Below, in pieces: positions 19,515-28,106 of a stretch of 64,000 bases of DNA; position 1 is the first letter of the stretch, and each line of letters opens with the position of its first letter. The notes under the pieces are model-generated. The model was not told the origin of the DNA. It saw only the letters and a program-made list of their open reading frames with translations, and ran no database searches. Source of the stretch: Actinomyces sp. (lineage in GTDB: Bacteria; Actinomycetota; Actinomycetes; Actinomycetales; Actinomycetaceae); contig JALCNR010000014.1 of the NCBI GenBank assembly GCA_022649165.1, positions 19,350 to 83,349 of the forward strand. Reading direction: 5' to 3'. Position numbers and translations under genes: made by a program.

Positions 19515-20819
19515 ATGAGTGAGGACGCGGACGTCGACTTCGACGTCATCGTCGTCGGGGCCGGCGTCGCCGGGACCGTGTGCGCGCACCGCCTCGCCCG
19601 GCAGGGCCACGAGGTGCTGCTGATCGACCGCGGTGCCGAACCGGGTTCGAAGAACCTGTCGGGCGGGGTCTTCTACTGCCGGGTGATGGAGCAGGAGTTC
19701 CCCGGATTCGCCGAGGCCGCTCCCATCGAACGGAGGGTGACGCGCAACTGCGTGAGCTTCCTCAACGAGTCGTCGTTCGTCAACGTCGACTACTGGGACG
19801 AGCGGCTCGCCCAGCCCGCGAACGCGGTGACAGTCCTGCGCGCCCGGCTGGACGCATGGCTCGCCGAGCAGTGCGAGGCCGAGGGCGTCACCGTCATGCC
19901 CGGGTTCCGCGTCGACGGCCTCCTCACCGAGGACGGCGCCGTGGTCGGGATCCGCGCCGGCGACGAGGAGCTGCGCTGCCGCGTCGTCATCGCTGCGGAC
20001 GGCGTGAACTCGTTCCTCGCCCGCTCCCTCGGCATGCGGGCGCCCGAGCCGCACGCGAACCTGGCCGTCGGCGTGAAGTCCGTGGTCTCCCTGCCCGCGT
20101 CCGTCATCGAGGAGCGGTTCCACCTGCGCGAGGGCGAGGGAGCGGCCTACGCGATCGTCGGCGACTGCACGCAAGGGGTGGCCGGGGGCGGGTTCCTCTA
20201 CACGAACGAGGCGTCGCTCTCCCTGGGGGTGGTCCTGCGCCTCGATGACCTCATCGCCTCCGGGCTGTCCTCCTCCGACATCCACGACCGCTTCCTCGCG
20301 CACCCGGCCGTCGAGCCCCTCGTCCGCGGCGGGGAGCTGCTCGAGTACGGCTGCCACCTCACGATCGAGAACGGGCCGTCCATGGCCCGCGGGGAGCTGT
20401 CGCGCCCCGGCCTGCTCCTGATCGGAGACGCCGCCGGGCTCACCCTGAACACCGGGCTGACGATCCGGGGCATGGATCTGGCGGCGGGCTCGGCTCTGGC
20501 CGCCGCCACGGTCGTGGACAAGGCGTTGGGCGAGGACGATGTCTCGGCCGCGTCGATGGCCCGCTACCGCGACGAACTCGGGGCCGGATTCGTCGGGGAG
20601 GACCTGAGGACCTACGGGCGGGCGCCGGCGTTCATGGAGAACCCGCGGATGTACCGCTCCTACGGGCCGCTGCTCGCCGACGTGCTCCACGGGATGTTCG
20701 ACCTGGACCTCACACCCCGCCGGCACATCCTGTCCGTGGCCCGCGGAGCGCTCGCGGGATCCCCCGTCCGGTTGCGCGACCTCGTCCGCGACGGCGTGTC
20801 GGCCCTGCGGGCCCTGTGA
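19515..20819 (+). CDS. fixC: FixC-type flavoprotein (ETF-quinone oxidoreductase-like)
   Basis: A 434-residue FAD protein of the FixC/ETF-QO family. The N-terminal Rossmann motif is VIVVGAGVAGTVCAHRLARQ, followed by SKNLSGGVFY, which is highly characteristic of FixC. The second FAD motif is LLLIGDAAGLTLNTGLTIRGMDLAAGS. Length is normal for FixC. It links the FixAB flavoprotein to the FixX ferredoxin-like subunit and, in known systems, to the quinone pool. It follows the flavoprotein gene by 39 bp and starts 6 bp after AAGGAG. Together with fixX it makes the module complete. Confidence 0.92.
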   Translation: MSEDADVDFDVIVVGAGVAGTVCAHRLARQGHEVLLIDRGAEPGSKNLSGGVFYCRVMEQEFPGFAEAAPIERRVTRNCVSFLNESSFVNVDYWDERLAQPANAVTVLRARLDAWLAEQCEAEGVTVMPGFRVDGLLTEDGAVVGIRAGDEELRCRVVIAADGVNSFLARSLGMRAPEPHANLAVGVKSVVSLPASVIEERFHLREGEGAAYAIVGDCTQGVAGGGFLYTNEASLSLGVVLRLDDLIASGLSSSDIHDRFLAHPAVEPLVRGGELLEYGCHLTIENGPSMARGELSRPGLLLIGDAAGLTLNTGLTIRGMDLAAGSALAAATVVDKALGEDDVSAASMARYRDELGAGFVGEDLRTYGRAPAFMENPRMYRSYGPLLADVLHGMFDLDLTPRRHILSVARGALAGSPVRLRDLVRDGVSALRAL

Positions 20820-20834
20820 GAGGAGATCAGACAC

Positions 20835-21122
20835 GTGAACATCCCCAGCGTCCCCGCCCGGCTGGCGGGCAACACCTACGACCTGGACGAGGACGAGTCG
20901 CACATCGGCATCGACCAGGAGGCGGCGCGCGCCAGCGGATGCGGCCCGCTCCTGGTCAGGATCTGCCCGGCCCATGTCTACTCGATGAACGACGACGGCT
21001 CGATCGGCATCGAGTACGCGGCGTGCCTCGAGTGCGGGACCTGTCTGGCTGTCGCTCCCGCCGGGGTCCTCACCTGGCACTACCCGCGGGGAGGCTTCGG
21101 CGTGTCCTTCCGGGAGGGGTGA
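20835..21122 (+). CDS. fixX: FixX-like ferredoxin
   Basis: A 95-residue iron-sulfur protein. Four cysteines at 44, 64, 67 and 70 (RICPAHVY and CLECGTC) match the 4Fe-4S site of FixX, and the ending WHYPRGGFGVSFREG is the typical FixX C-terminus. A fifth cysteine at 36 is extra. It transfers electrons between FixC and its partner acceptor. The GTG start at 20835 comes 15 bp after the fixC stop, with an AGGAGAT site between. It is the last gene of the operon; its stop is 19 bp from the stop of the convergent gene. Confidence 0.93.
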   Translation: MNIPSVPARLAGNTYDLDEDESHIGIDQEAARASGCGPLLVRICPAHVYSMNDDGSIGIEYAACLECGTCLAVAPAGVLTWHYPRGGFGVSFREG

Positions 21123-21141
21123 CCGTCAGTCCGCCCGGCTC

Positions 21142-21864
21142 TCAGCGCAGGGTCAGCAGCAGCGCGTCGAGGACGCTGGGGTGCGCTGCCAGGACGGTGA
21201 CCGGCGTCCCGAACCGGCCGGCGCGCGGCCCGGAGAGCGTGATCGCGGAGAGCTCCTCACCGGCGTCCATCAGCGGGGCGAGCACAGCGGCGTGCTCGCG
21301 GTCGACGGAGCCGAGCAGAGCCTCGCCCGGTTCCGCGGAGCACACGTCGATGGCGTCGGGGAAATCGGGATCGGCGGGCTCGCGGCGGAGGACGACGGGA
21401 GCCGGTGGATGGAGCGCGGCCGCCTCGATGGCGGGCTCGTGCAGGCTCAGGCCGCGCGGCCGGAACACGTAGAGGCCCAGGCCCTGCAGTGCCGCCGACT
21501 CCGGGTCGATGAGCGCGCGACCTGCGGCGCCGCCCTCGTCGAGGAGGGCCAGGACGAGCTGCCCCCGCTCGCGGCGCAGCCCGACGTTGGGCATCCCGTC
21601 GACGACGCGCAGGCGCCGGGCCTCCGCGGCGGGGGAGAGGTACTCGGACCGGGGGATCGACGCGTAGTCGGGATCGGGGGAGAAGGGGACGGATCCCCGT
21701 GCGCTCCCCGCGGGGGACGAGGGCGGCGCCGCCGCACGGGACCGACGTCCGAACACGCCGCGCAGGTCCGTGTCGTCGCGCCAGGGCTCCTCGACGACAT
21801 CGCGGCGCCGCGAGAGCACGACGACCATGATGACGACGGCCACGGCCACGGCGAGCCAACCCAT
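21142..21864 (-). CDS. Membrane-anchored protein of unknown function
   Basis: A 240-residue protein that I cannot place in a family. It has one N-terminal hydrophobic helix (GWLAVAVAVVIMVVVL) right after the start, then a basic RRR stop-transfer, a Pro/Ser-rich linker, and a folded region from about residue 90 (RRLRVVDGMPNVG onward) with alternating hydrophobic strands. By the positive-inside rule the bulk is cytoplasmic. I chose ATG 21864 because this puts the helix at the terminus; the frame is open for 24 more codons upstream. It is convergent with fixX. Confidence 0.55.
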   Translation of the reverse strand: MGWLAVAVAVVIMVVVLSRRRDVVEEPWRDDTDLRGVFGRRSRAAAPPSSPAGSARGSVPFSPDPDYASIPRSEYLSPAAEARRLRVVDGMPNVGLRRERGQLVLALLDEGGAAGRALIDPESAALQGLGLYVFRPRGLSLHEPAIEAAALHPPAPVVLRREPADPDFPDAIDVCSAEPGEALLGSVDREHAAVLAPLMDAGEELSAITLSGPRAGRFGTPVTVLAAHPSVLDALLLTLR

Positions 21865-21932
21865 GGGCCGATGGTACGTGATGGGGGCGGGCGGGGCGTC
21901 CGCGGCGTCTCGGACCGCCCCGCCCGCCGTCC

Positions 21933-23825
21933 TCACCCGAGGTCCGGGTACAGGGCCGGAGTCGTTCGCGCGTCGATCGACTGCTCGAGCGAGTAGGCGA
22001 GCCCGAGGAGCGTCGGCTCGTCGAAGGCCCGGCCGAGGAACTCCAGGTTGACGCCCGCGCCGGGGATCGTGCCGTCGGACTCGACGGCCTGCCCCATCGG
22101 GACGGTGACGGCCGGCATCCCGGTGTTCGGACTCAGCCGGAGGTTGGTGCCCTGGGTCGAGTACGGGTTGCCGCTCGGGTAGACGAGGGCGTCCAGATCC
22201 GCGTCGTCCAGCATCTGCGTGACGAGCAGCCGGCCCTGGGCGAGTGCCTGCGTGTGCGTCCCATCAGGCCCGGCCCAGGCCTGGTACTGGTCCTCCGTGA
22301 CGGCGGCGCGCTGGGCGTAGACCGATTCCCGGGAGGTGACGAACCGGCCGGACGCGAGGATCTGGTCGATGGTGCGGGCCTGGACCTGGTCGGAGAGGTG
22401 TGTCGCCGCATAGCCGGCCAGATCGTGGCGGAACTCGGCGGTCGACCCGGACGGCTCCGCCAGGACGCTCTGGAATCCCTGGGGCAGGGCGCCGTCGGCC
22501 CAGGTGGTCGGCGGGGCGACCTCGACGACGGTCGCGCCCGCGGCCTCCAGAGCGGACCGTGTCTGCTCCCACAGGCGCACGGTGGTCGGATTCGAGCCGA
22601 TCATCGAGGCCACGTATCCGATGCGGGCGCCTTTGAGGGCGTCCGCGTCCAGCGACGCCGTGTACGACTCGGGGACCCGTCCCTCCTGCGCCGCGGTGGC
22701 GGGATCGGCCTCGTCGATCCCCACGACGGCGTCCAGGGCCAGGGCGGCGTCGGTCACGGAGCGGGCGATCGGTCCGCCGGTGTCCTGGGACAGGGCCAGG
22801 GGCACGATCCCGTCGCGGCTGGTCAGCCCCACGGTGGGGCGGATCCCGACGAGCTGGTTGTACGACGACGGGACGCGGATCGACCCGCCCGTGTCCGTGC
22901 CGAAGCCGACGCCCGCGAGGTTGGCCGCGACGGCCGCCCCGGTGCCCCCGCTCGACCCGCCGGCGGACTGCGAGGTCACATACGGGCTCGCGACCAACAG
23001 GGTCGACCCGGCCTCCTGGAAGGCGGAGAATTCGGAGACGAACCCGTAGGCGAACTCGTCGAGGCTGGCCTTGGCGAGGATGACGGCGCCCGCCTCGCGC
23101 AGGCCGGACACCATGGCCGCGTCCGTCTCCGTCTGGTTCTGGTCCCAGCAGCCGCATCCTGCGGTGGTGGGCATGTCGGCGGTGTCGTAGTTGTCCTTGA
23201 GGATCGTGGGCACGCCGAGCAGCATCGAGGTCATCCCGTGCTCGGCGCGCGTGCGGTCCGCGTCCGCGGCCGCGTCGAGGGCGGCGGCGCTGGTGGAGAT
23301 CACGGCGTTGAGCGGACGGCCATCCTCCGCGGGATCGACGTCCGTGCGGTCGTAGGCGGCGATGCGGTCCAGGTACTCCGTCGTCAGGTCCACGGAGGTG
23401 AGCACGCCCGCGTTCATGGCGGCCTGCATGTCGACGACCGAGGCCTCCACGATGTCGAAGGGCCCGTCGTCGTAGATGATCCGCCGGGAGACTTCCGAGA
23501 GGTCGGCGAGGGTGATCGTCGCATCGCCGTCCGCGTCCGCCGCCGACACCTCGGTCCAGGCGGGGTCGGAGGAGGTGGCGCCCATGTGGTCGGACACGAC
23601 CTGGAGGTCGTCGGCGGTGACCTGCCGGTCGCCGGTGACGTCGAGCTCGGTGTAATAGGGGGCGAGCATGGCGACGCCCCCGGAACCGGCGGAGGCGGCG
23701 GGGAGGGGGGAGGCCCCCGCCGCGGCCGCGGAGCAGACGGTCAGGGCCAGGGCGGCTGCGGTCGCGCACGCGACGCCGGCCGGCCCGGTGCGGAGGGCGC
23801 GCGCGGGGGCGGTCTTCGAGGACAT
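21933..23825 (-). CDS. Secreted amidase-signature enzyme with N-terminal dockerin
   Basis: A 630-residue exported enzyme. After the signal peptide (to about residue 40) come two calcium-loop repeats spaced as in type I dockerins, starting DVTGDRQVTADDL (residues 62-74) and DADGDATITLADL (97-109). The rest is an amidase-signature hydrolase: catalytic Lys in TILKDNY, and the Ser-rich loop QSAGGSSGGTGAAVAAN with nucleophile region GTDTGGSIRVP. Such enzymes cleave amide bonds of many kinds. The dockerin should plug into a cohesin, and the gene 65 bp upstream encodes one. ATG 23825 gives a proper signal peptide. It lies in one transcription unit with the cohesin gene, downstream of it. Confidence 0.88.
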   Translation of the reverse strand: MSSKTAPARALRTGPAGVACATAAALALTVCSAAAAGASPLPAASAGSGGVAMLAPYYTELDVTGDRQVTADDLQVVSDHMGATSSDPAWTEVSAADADGDATITLADLSEVSRRIIYDDGPFDIVEASVVDMQAAMNAGVLTSVDLTTEYLDRIAAYDRTDVDPAEDGRPLNAVISTSAAALDAAADADRTRAEHGMTSMLLGVPTILKDNYDTADMPTTAGCGCWDQNQTETDAAMVSGLREAGAVILAKASLDEFAYGFVSEFSAFQEAGSTLLVASPYVTSQSAGGSSGGTGAAVAANLAGVGFGTDTGGSIRVPSSYNQLVGIRPTVGLTSRDGIVPLALSQDTGGPIARSVTDAALALDAVVGIDEADPATAAQEGRVPESYTASLDADALKGARIGYVASMIGSNPTTVRLWEQTRSALEAAGATVVEVAPPTTWADGALPQGFQSVLAEPSGSTAEFRHDLAGYAATHLSDQVQARTIDQILASGRFVTSRESVYAQRAAVTEDQYQAWAGPDGTHTQALAQGRLLVTQMLDDADLDALVYPSGNPYSTQGTNLRLSPNTGMPAVTVPMGQAVESDGTIPGAGVNLEFLGRAFDEPTLLGLAYSLEQSIDARTTPALYPDLG

Positions 23826-23890
23826 GGTGGCGTTCCTTCCCGATGGGCGGGGGCGGCGCGTGCGGGCCGCGGCGGCGAGGTCGGGTGTTC

Positions 23891-24685
23891 TCATCGGAGC
23901 GGCCCCCTTCGGGACGAGGCGCGGGCCGCGACGGCGCCTGCGCCGAGGGCGGCCGTCGCCGCGGCCGTCAGGACGACCGAGGTCACCGGGGAGCCGGTGT
24001 CCGCCAACGGGCCGCTGTCCGCGCCGCCGGCGTCATCCGGGCGGTCCGGGGCGGGGGACGCATCCGAGGAGGAGTCCGGCGAGGGCGTCGGCGAGGGGGA
24101 TCCGCCGCCTCCCTGTGCGGCGGCGATCGTGATCGCGGCGGCATCGAGGTCCCGCAGGTCGACCGCCTCCCCCTGGGAGTCGATGGCGGTCATCGAGACC
24201 AGGGCGAGGGAGGCGGCTCCGGCGGAGGAGGCGGTGAGGGACACCGTTGCCAGGTCCTGGTCGCCGGACAGCCCGGGGGAGGTCCCCAGTCGCGTTCCGC
24301 GGATCACCAGAGCCCCGTCGGCGGCCTCGGCCTCGGTGTCGGCGAAGCCGCCGGCCGGGGTGGATGTCGACGACTCGTCGACGCTGAGCAGGCCGGGATC
24401 GTAGGCGAGGGTGATCTCGTAGCTGTAGAGGTCCTCGAGCCCCTCCGCGGAGACGACGACGGAGAACTCCTCGCCGACCGTCGCCGTGTCCGGGGCGTCG
24501 ACGGCGATGGAGCCGATGACGGGATCGGCCAGGGCCGGCGCGGCGGGGAGCAGCCAGACGGCGGCTGCGGCGGCAGCCGCCAGGAGGCGCGGGACGCCGC
24601 GGTGAGGGGTCGTGCTGGGGAGGGGGTGGGAGGAGGTCCCCGAGAGGCGGGGCGCGGGAGGTCGTGCGGGACGCGCGGTACGCAT
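23891..24685 (-). CDS. Cell-wall-anchored cohesin-domain protein
   Basis: A 264-residue surface protein. An extended Arg/Pro-rich signal peptide ends near ALADP (about residue 54). Residues 55 to about 185 have the cohesin pattern: an opening strand VDAPDTATVGEEFSVVV, then LYSYEITLAYDPGLLSVDE, and late LVIRGTRLG and TVSLTASSAGAASLAL strands. A Pro/Ser/Asp linker follows, then LADTG (227-231), a hydrophobic helix and an RR-containing tail, a LAxTG sortase signal. It should hold dockerin-bearing enzymes on the cell wall; the next gene is one. There is a single cohesin, so it acts as an anchor rather than a multi-enzyme scaffold. The start codon is uncertain; ATG 24727 is an alternative. Confidence 0.85.
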   Translation of the reverse strand: MRTARPARPPAPRLSGTSSHPLPSTTPHRGVPRLLAAAAAAAVWLLPAAPALADPVIGSIAVDAPDTATVGEEFSVVVSAEGLEDLYSYEITLAYDPGLLSVDESSTSTPAGGFADTEAEAADGALVIRGTRLGTSPGLSGDQDLATVSLTASSAGAASLALVSMTAIDSQGEAVDLRDLDAAAITIAAAQGGGGSPSPTPSPDSSSDASPAPDRPDDAGGADSGPLADTGSPVTSVVLTAAATAALGAGAVAARASSRRGPLR

Positions 24686-24722
24686 GCGGGAGGGCTTTCT
24701 GTGGAGAGGGGATCTTGGTGGC

Positions 24723-24750
24723 CACATGACTGGAGCGTTGCCGTCATGTG
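24723..24750. promoter_or_regulatory. Inverted repeat upstream of the cohesin gene
   Basis: CACATGAC and GTCATGTG are perfect 8 bp inverted arms separated by 12 bp, 38 bp upstream of the cohesin start. The arm spacing of 20 bp centre to centre, about two helical turns, suits a dimeric regulator. The surrounding stretch at 24745-24780 is unusually AT-rich for this DNA, as expected of a promoter region. The regulator is not identified. Confidence 0.5.
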
Positions 24751-24909
24751 ACTTGAAGATCATCTAGAAATTGCCAAGACCTCGTCAAATCCGTCTCATG
24801 GATGATCGACGCGCCCGCCCCTTCCCTCTTCCGGCAACCATCCGCCACCGGCTACGCTGGGTGCGACTGGGCCGTGGACGCCGAGTCGTGCCCCAGCGAG
24901 AGGAACCCG

Positions 24910-25929
24910 ATGATCGAGGTCACCGCGATGACCAAGCGCTACGGCGCGAAGACCGCCGTGGACGATGTCAGCTTCACCGTCCAGCCGGGGAAGGTCACCG
25001 GGTTCCTCGGCCCCAACGGCGCGGGAAAGTCCACGACGATGCGCGTCATCATGGGCCTGGACGCCCCGACCTCGGGACGCGCCCTCATCCACGGCCGCCC
25101 CTATGCGGACCTTCCCGCCCCCCTGACCACCGTCGGCGCGCTCCTGGACGCCAAGGGCGTCCACAAAGGCCGCACGGCGCTCAACCACCTGCGCGCCCTG
25201 GCCGCCACGCACGGGATCCCGCGCTCCCGGGTCGACGAGGTCATCGGGCTGACCGGCCTGGAGCCGGTGGCCGACAAGCGCGTCGGGGGCTTCTCGCTGG
25301 GCATGGGCCAGCGCCTCGGCATCGCGGCCGCGCTGCTGGGGGATCCCGAGATCCTCATCCTGGACGAGCCCGTCAACGGCCTCGACCCCGAGGGGGTCGT
25401 GTGGGTCCGCAACCTGGCGCGATCCTTCGCCCGGGAGGGGCGCACCGTGTTCCTCTCCAGCCACCTCATGAGCGAGGTCGCCCAGACCGCCGACCACGTC
25501 GTGGTCATCGGCCGGGGCCGCATCATCGCAGATGCGCCCCTGGACGACATCCTCAACGGCGCCACCCGCAGGGGCGTCCGGGTTCGCAGCCCCCGGATGG
25601 GCGAGCTCGCGGGCGCCCTCGCCCATCGGGGATGGGAGGTGGCCCCCCTGCCGGACGGAGCCGCCCAGGTGATGGGCGCCACCAGCGAGGAGGTGGGCGA
25701 GGCCGCGGCTCGCGATGGATTCGTCCTGTACGAGCTCACACCCCAGGGATCGACCCTGGAGGAGGCGTACATGGAGCTCACGCACGAGGCGACGGAGTAC
25801 CGCACGACGCTCCAGGGAGAGCGGCCGCCTGCGGGGCAGGGCGCGGCCGCGGCGCTTCCGTCGCACGCCGCCGACCATCGACGACCCGGTTCCCAACCGG
25901 CCGGCGCCCAGGAAGGGGACGCGCGATGA
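24910..25929 (+). CDS. ABC exporter ATP-binding protein (BcrA/CcmA type)
   Basis: A 339-residue ATPase. Walker A GPNGAGKST is near residue 38, the signature is FSLGMGQRLG, and Walker B is LILDEPVNGLDPEG, with H-loop SSHLMSEV. This set, with a single nucleotide domain and a C-terminal extension of about 100 residues, is typical of ABC-2 exporters for peptides or antibiotics. Its stop overlaps the permease start (ATGA). I chose ATG 24910, which follows AGAGGAA, over an in-frame start 36 codons upstream whose extension looks non-coding. The substrate is unknown; no peptide or bacteriocin gene is near. Confidence 0.88.
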   Translation: MIEVTAMTKRYGAKTAVDDVSFTVQPGKVTGFLGPNGAGKSTTMRVIMGLDAPTSGRALIHGRPYADLPAPLTTVGALLDAKGVHKGRTALNHLRALAATHGIPRSRVDEVIGLTGLEPVADKRVGGFSLGMGQRLGIAAALLGDPEILILDEPVNGLDPEGVVWVRNLARSFAREGRTVFLSSHLMSEVAQTADHVVVIGRGRIIADAPLDDILNGATRRGVRVRSPRMGELAGALAHRGWEVAPLPDGAAQVMGATSEEVGEAAARDGFVLYELTPQGSTLEEAYMELTHEATEYRTTLQGERPPAGQGAAAALPSHAADHRRPGSQPAGAQEGDAR

Positions 25930-26783
25930 CCGCACCGACCGACCCGCAGCAGTCCCGGGCCTCCCGCGCCTCCCGGACCCGCCAGCGCGCCCCGCGCTAC
26001 CGTCTGACGTTCCCGGGCGTGGTGCGCAGCGAGTGGATCAAGACCGTGGGCCTGCGCTCCACATGGTGGACGCTCGGCGTGGCCGTCGTGGTCATGGTGG
26101 CCTTCGCTGCACTCGTCGCCGTGTCGCTGTCGATGGCCGGCGACGACCAGGGCCTCTCCATCGGGAGCTTCCGGATGGAGGCGATCACGGTGGGGCTGAG
26201 CTTCGCGCAGCTCGCCGTGGCCGTGCTGGGCGCCCTCGTCGTCACGGGGGAGTTCTCCACCGGGTCGGTGCGCTCCACCTTCGCCGCCGTCCCGGGCCGT
26301 ACCTCCGTCCTGCTGGCCAAGGCCGTCGTGCTCACGGCGCTCGTCGCGGTGACGGGACTGATCTCCACGGCGCTGGCCTACGCGGTGGGCATCCCCTCCT
26401 TCGCGGGGACCTCCTACAGCTTCGACGCCTCGGACGCGACGACCTGGCGCATCCTCCTGGGAGTGACCCTGTACCTGGTGACCCTGGGGCTGTTCTCCCT
26501 GGGGGTCGGCGCGATCATGCGGAACTCGACGGGAGCGATCTTCACGCTGGTCGCGATCCTCTTCGTCCTGCCGATGATCGTCTCGATCGCGGGGGCCTTC
26601 CAGGCCACCGAATGGATCGCGACGGCGGGAGACTACCTGCCCGCCGCGGCGGGCGGGCAGCTGCTGGCGGCCACCACCGCTCCCGACGCGCTCACCCCGT
26701 GGCAGGGATACGGGGTGCTCGCCGCGTGGACCGCGGCCGCCCTCGTGGCGGGCATCGTGATGACGAAGCGGCGCGACGCCTGA
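25926..26783 (+). CDS. ABC-2 type exporter permease
   Basis: A 285-residue membrane protein with about six helices, the first at about residues 45-68 (LGVAVVVMVAFAALVAV), and a basic Arg-rich N-terminal tail of about 25 residues. The segment VVTGEFSTGSVRSTFAAVPGR is the conserved ABC-2 motif between the second and third helices that contacts the ATPase. It pairs with the preceding ATPase in a two-gene exporter. The last residues (MTKRRDA) lie in the cytoplasm. No regulator gene adjoins this pair. Confidence 0.85.
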   Translation: MTAPTDPQQSRASRASRTRQRAPRYRLTFPGVVRSEWIKTVGLRSTWWTLGVAVVVMVAFAALVAVSLSMAGDDQGLSIGSFRMEAITVGLSFAQLAVAVLGALVVTGEFSTGSVRSTFAAVPGRTSVLLAKAVVLTALVAVTGLISTALAYAVGIPSFAGTSYSFDASDATTWRILLGVTLYLVTLGLFSLGVGAIMRNSTGAIFTLVAILFVLPMIVSIAGAFQATEWIATAGDYLPAAAGGQLLAATTAPDALTPWQGYGVLAAWTAAALVAGIVMTKRRDA

Positions 26784-26894
26784 GCGCGGCGCGGGGCTCG
26801 CCCCGCAGGCGCCCTCGGGCGGAGGCCGGCCGCGCGAGGGTTGACAGGCGGACGGTCTCCCCGTTGGCGCGGCGGGCGCGCTAGGCATGAAGGC

Positions 26895-28106
26895 ATGAGA
26901 ACACAACGCCACATCCCCAGGTGGTCAGATTTCGAGCCGCTGCTGCGCACCCGCCCCCTGGACCTCGACGGTACCCACCGGCGCCTGTCCCGGGCCTACG
27001 ACGTGGGCGATCTCCGCGCCATCGCCCGCCGGCGGACCCCTCGGTCGATCTTCGACTATGTGGATGGCGCCGCCGAGCGCGAGATCTCGATCCGTCGCGC
27101 CCGCCGGGTGCTCGGCGGCATCGAGTTCCACCCCTCGGTGCTGCACGACGTCAGCGAGGTGGACACCGCGACGACCCTGTTCGGCCATGAGGTCGGGCTG
27201 CCCTACGTCTTCTCCCCCACCGGGTTCACCCGGATGATGCATCACGAGGGCGAACTCGCGGTCGCCCGGTCCGCGCAGCGCTTCGGCGTGCCCTACACCC
27301 TGTCGACCATGGGGACCGAGTCTCCCGAGGCCGTGGCGAAGGCCACTCCCGAGGGGCACAACTGGTTCGGCTTCTACGTCTGGAAGGACCGCGCGGCCAG
27401 TGAGGAGATCCTCCAGCGCGTGAGCGCGGCCGGGTATGAGGTCCTTGTCATCACCGTCGACGTGCCGGTGGCGGGAGCGCGTCTGCGGGACAACCGAAAC
27501 GGGTTCTCCATCCCGCCGTCGCTGTCGCTGAGGACCTTCGCCGACGGGGCGATGCACCCGAATTGGTGGGTGAACTTCCTGACCACCGAGCCCCTGAGAT
27601 TCGCGACCTTCAGCTCGTGGGACTCCACGATCGAGGAGCTCGCCAACCACATGTTCGACAACACCGTCGGCATCGACGACCTGCGCACCGTCCGCGAGAT
27701 GTGGAAGGGACCCCTCGTGGTCAAGGGCATCCAGACCCTCGACGACGCGCGGCGCGTGGCCGACGCCGGGGCCGACGGCATCGTCCTGTCCAACCACGGC
27801 GGACGCCAGCTGGATCGCGCGGTCGTGCCGATCCAGCTGCTGCCCCGGGTCGTGGAGGCGCTGCCGGGCCTGTCCGTGTTCGTCGACACGGGATTCTCCT
27901 CCGGCGCGGACATCGTCGCCGCACTGGCGCTGGGGGCGAAATCGGTGTTCCTGGGACGGGCGTACCTCTACGGGCTGATGGCTGGCGGGGAGCGCGGCGT
28001 CGACCGTCTCAATGAGATCCTCTCCTCCGAGATCGCGCGGACGCTGCGCCTGCTGGGCGTGCACTCCGTGCGGGACCTCACCCCGGAGATGGTCAGCCTG
28101 CCGTGA
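26895..28106 (+). CDS. lldD: FMN-dependent alpha-hydroxy-acid dehydrogenase (L-lactate dehydrogenase-like)
   Basis: A 403-residue TIM-barrel flavoenzyme. The N-terminal IFDYVDGAAEREIS, FSPTGFTRMMHHEGEL and the active-site signature SNHGGRQLDRA (catalytic His, substrate Arg) are the family hallmarks, followed by the FMN-phosphate loops VFVDTGFSSGADI and LGRAYLYGLM. It oxidises a 2-hydroxy acid, most likely L-lactate, passing electrons to quinone. Length and the central loop fit membrane-associated LldD rather than the shorter lactate oxidase. It is a stand-alone gene; its 3' end overlaps that of the convergent DJ-1/PfpI gene by 14 bp. The ribosome site (GAAGG) is very close to the ATG. Confidence 0.87.
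   Translation: MRTQRHIPRWSDFEPLLRTRPLDLDGTHRRLSRAYDVGDLRAIARRRTPRSIFDYVDGAAEREISIRRARRVLGGIEFHPSVLHDVSEVDTATTLFGHEVGLPYVFSPTGFTRMMHHEGELAVARSAQRFGVPYTLSTMGTESPEAVAKATPEGHNWFGFYVWKDRAASEEILQRVSAAGYEVLVITVDVPVAGARLRDNRNGFSIPPSLSLRTFADGAMHPNWWVNFLTTEPLRFATFSSWDSTIEELANHMFDNTVGIDDLRTVREMWKGPLVVKGIQTLDDARRVADAGADGIVLSNHGGRQLDRAVVPIQLLPRVVEALPGLSVFVDTGFSSGADIVAALALGAKSVFLGRAYLYGLMAGGERGVDRLNEILSSEIARTLRLLGVHSVRDLTPEMVSLP

Noticed and set aside
17868..21080. A 1070-codon open frame on the minus strand
   Set aside because: Antisense to fixB, the flavoprotein, fixC and fixX, which all have strong family motifs; no recognisable domain in the translation.
21933..24685. A cellulosome
   Set aside because: There is one cohesin and one dockerin enzyme, no scaffoldin with several cohesins, no cellulose-binding module and no cellulase in the window.
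24910..26783. A bacteriocin or lantibiotic cluster around the ABC exporter
   Set aside because: No precursor peptide, modification enzyme or immunity gene is seen nearby.
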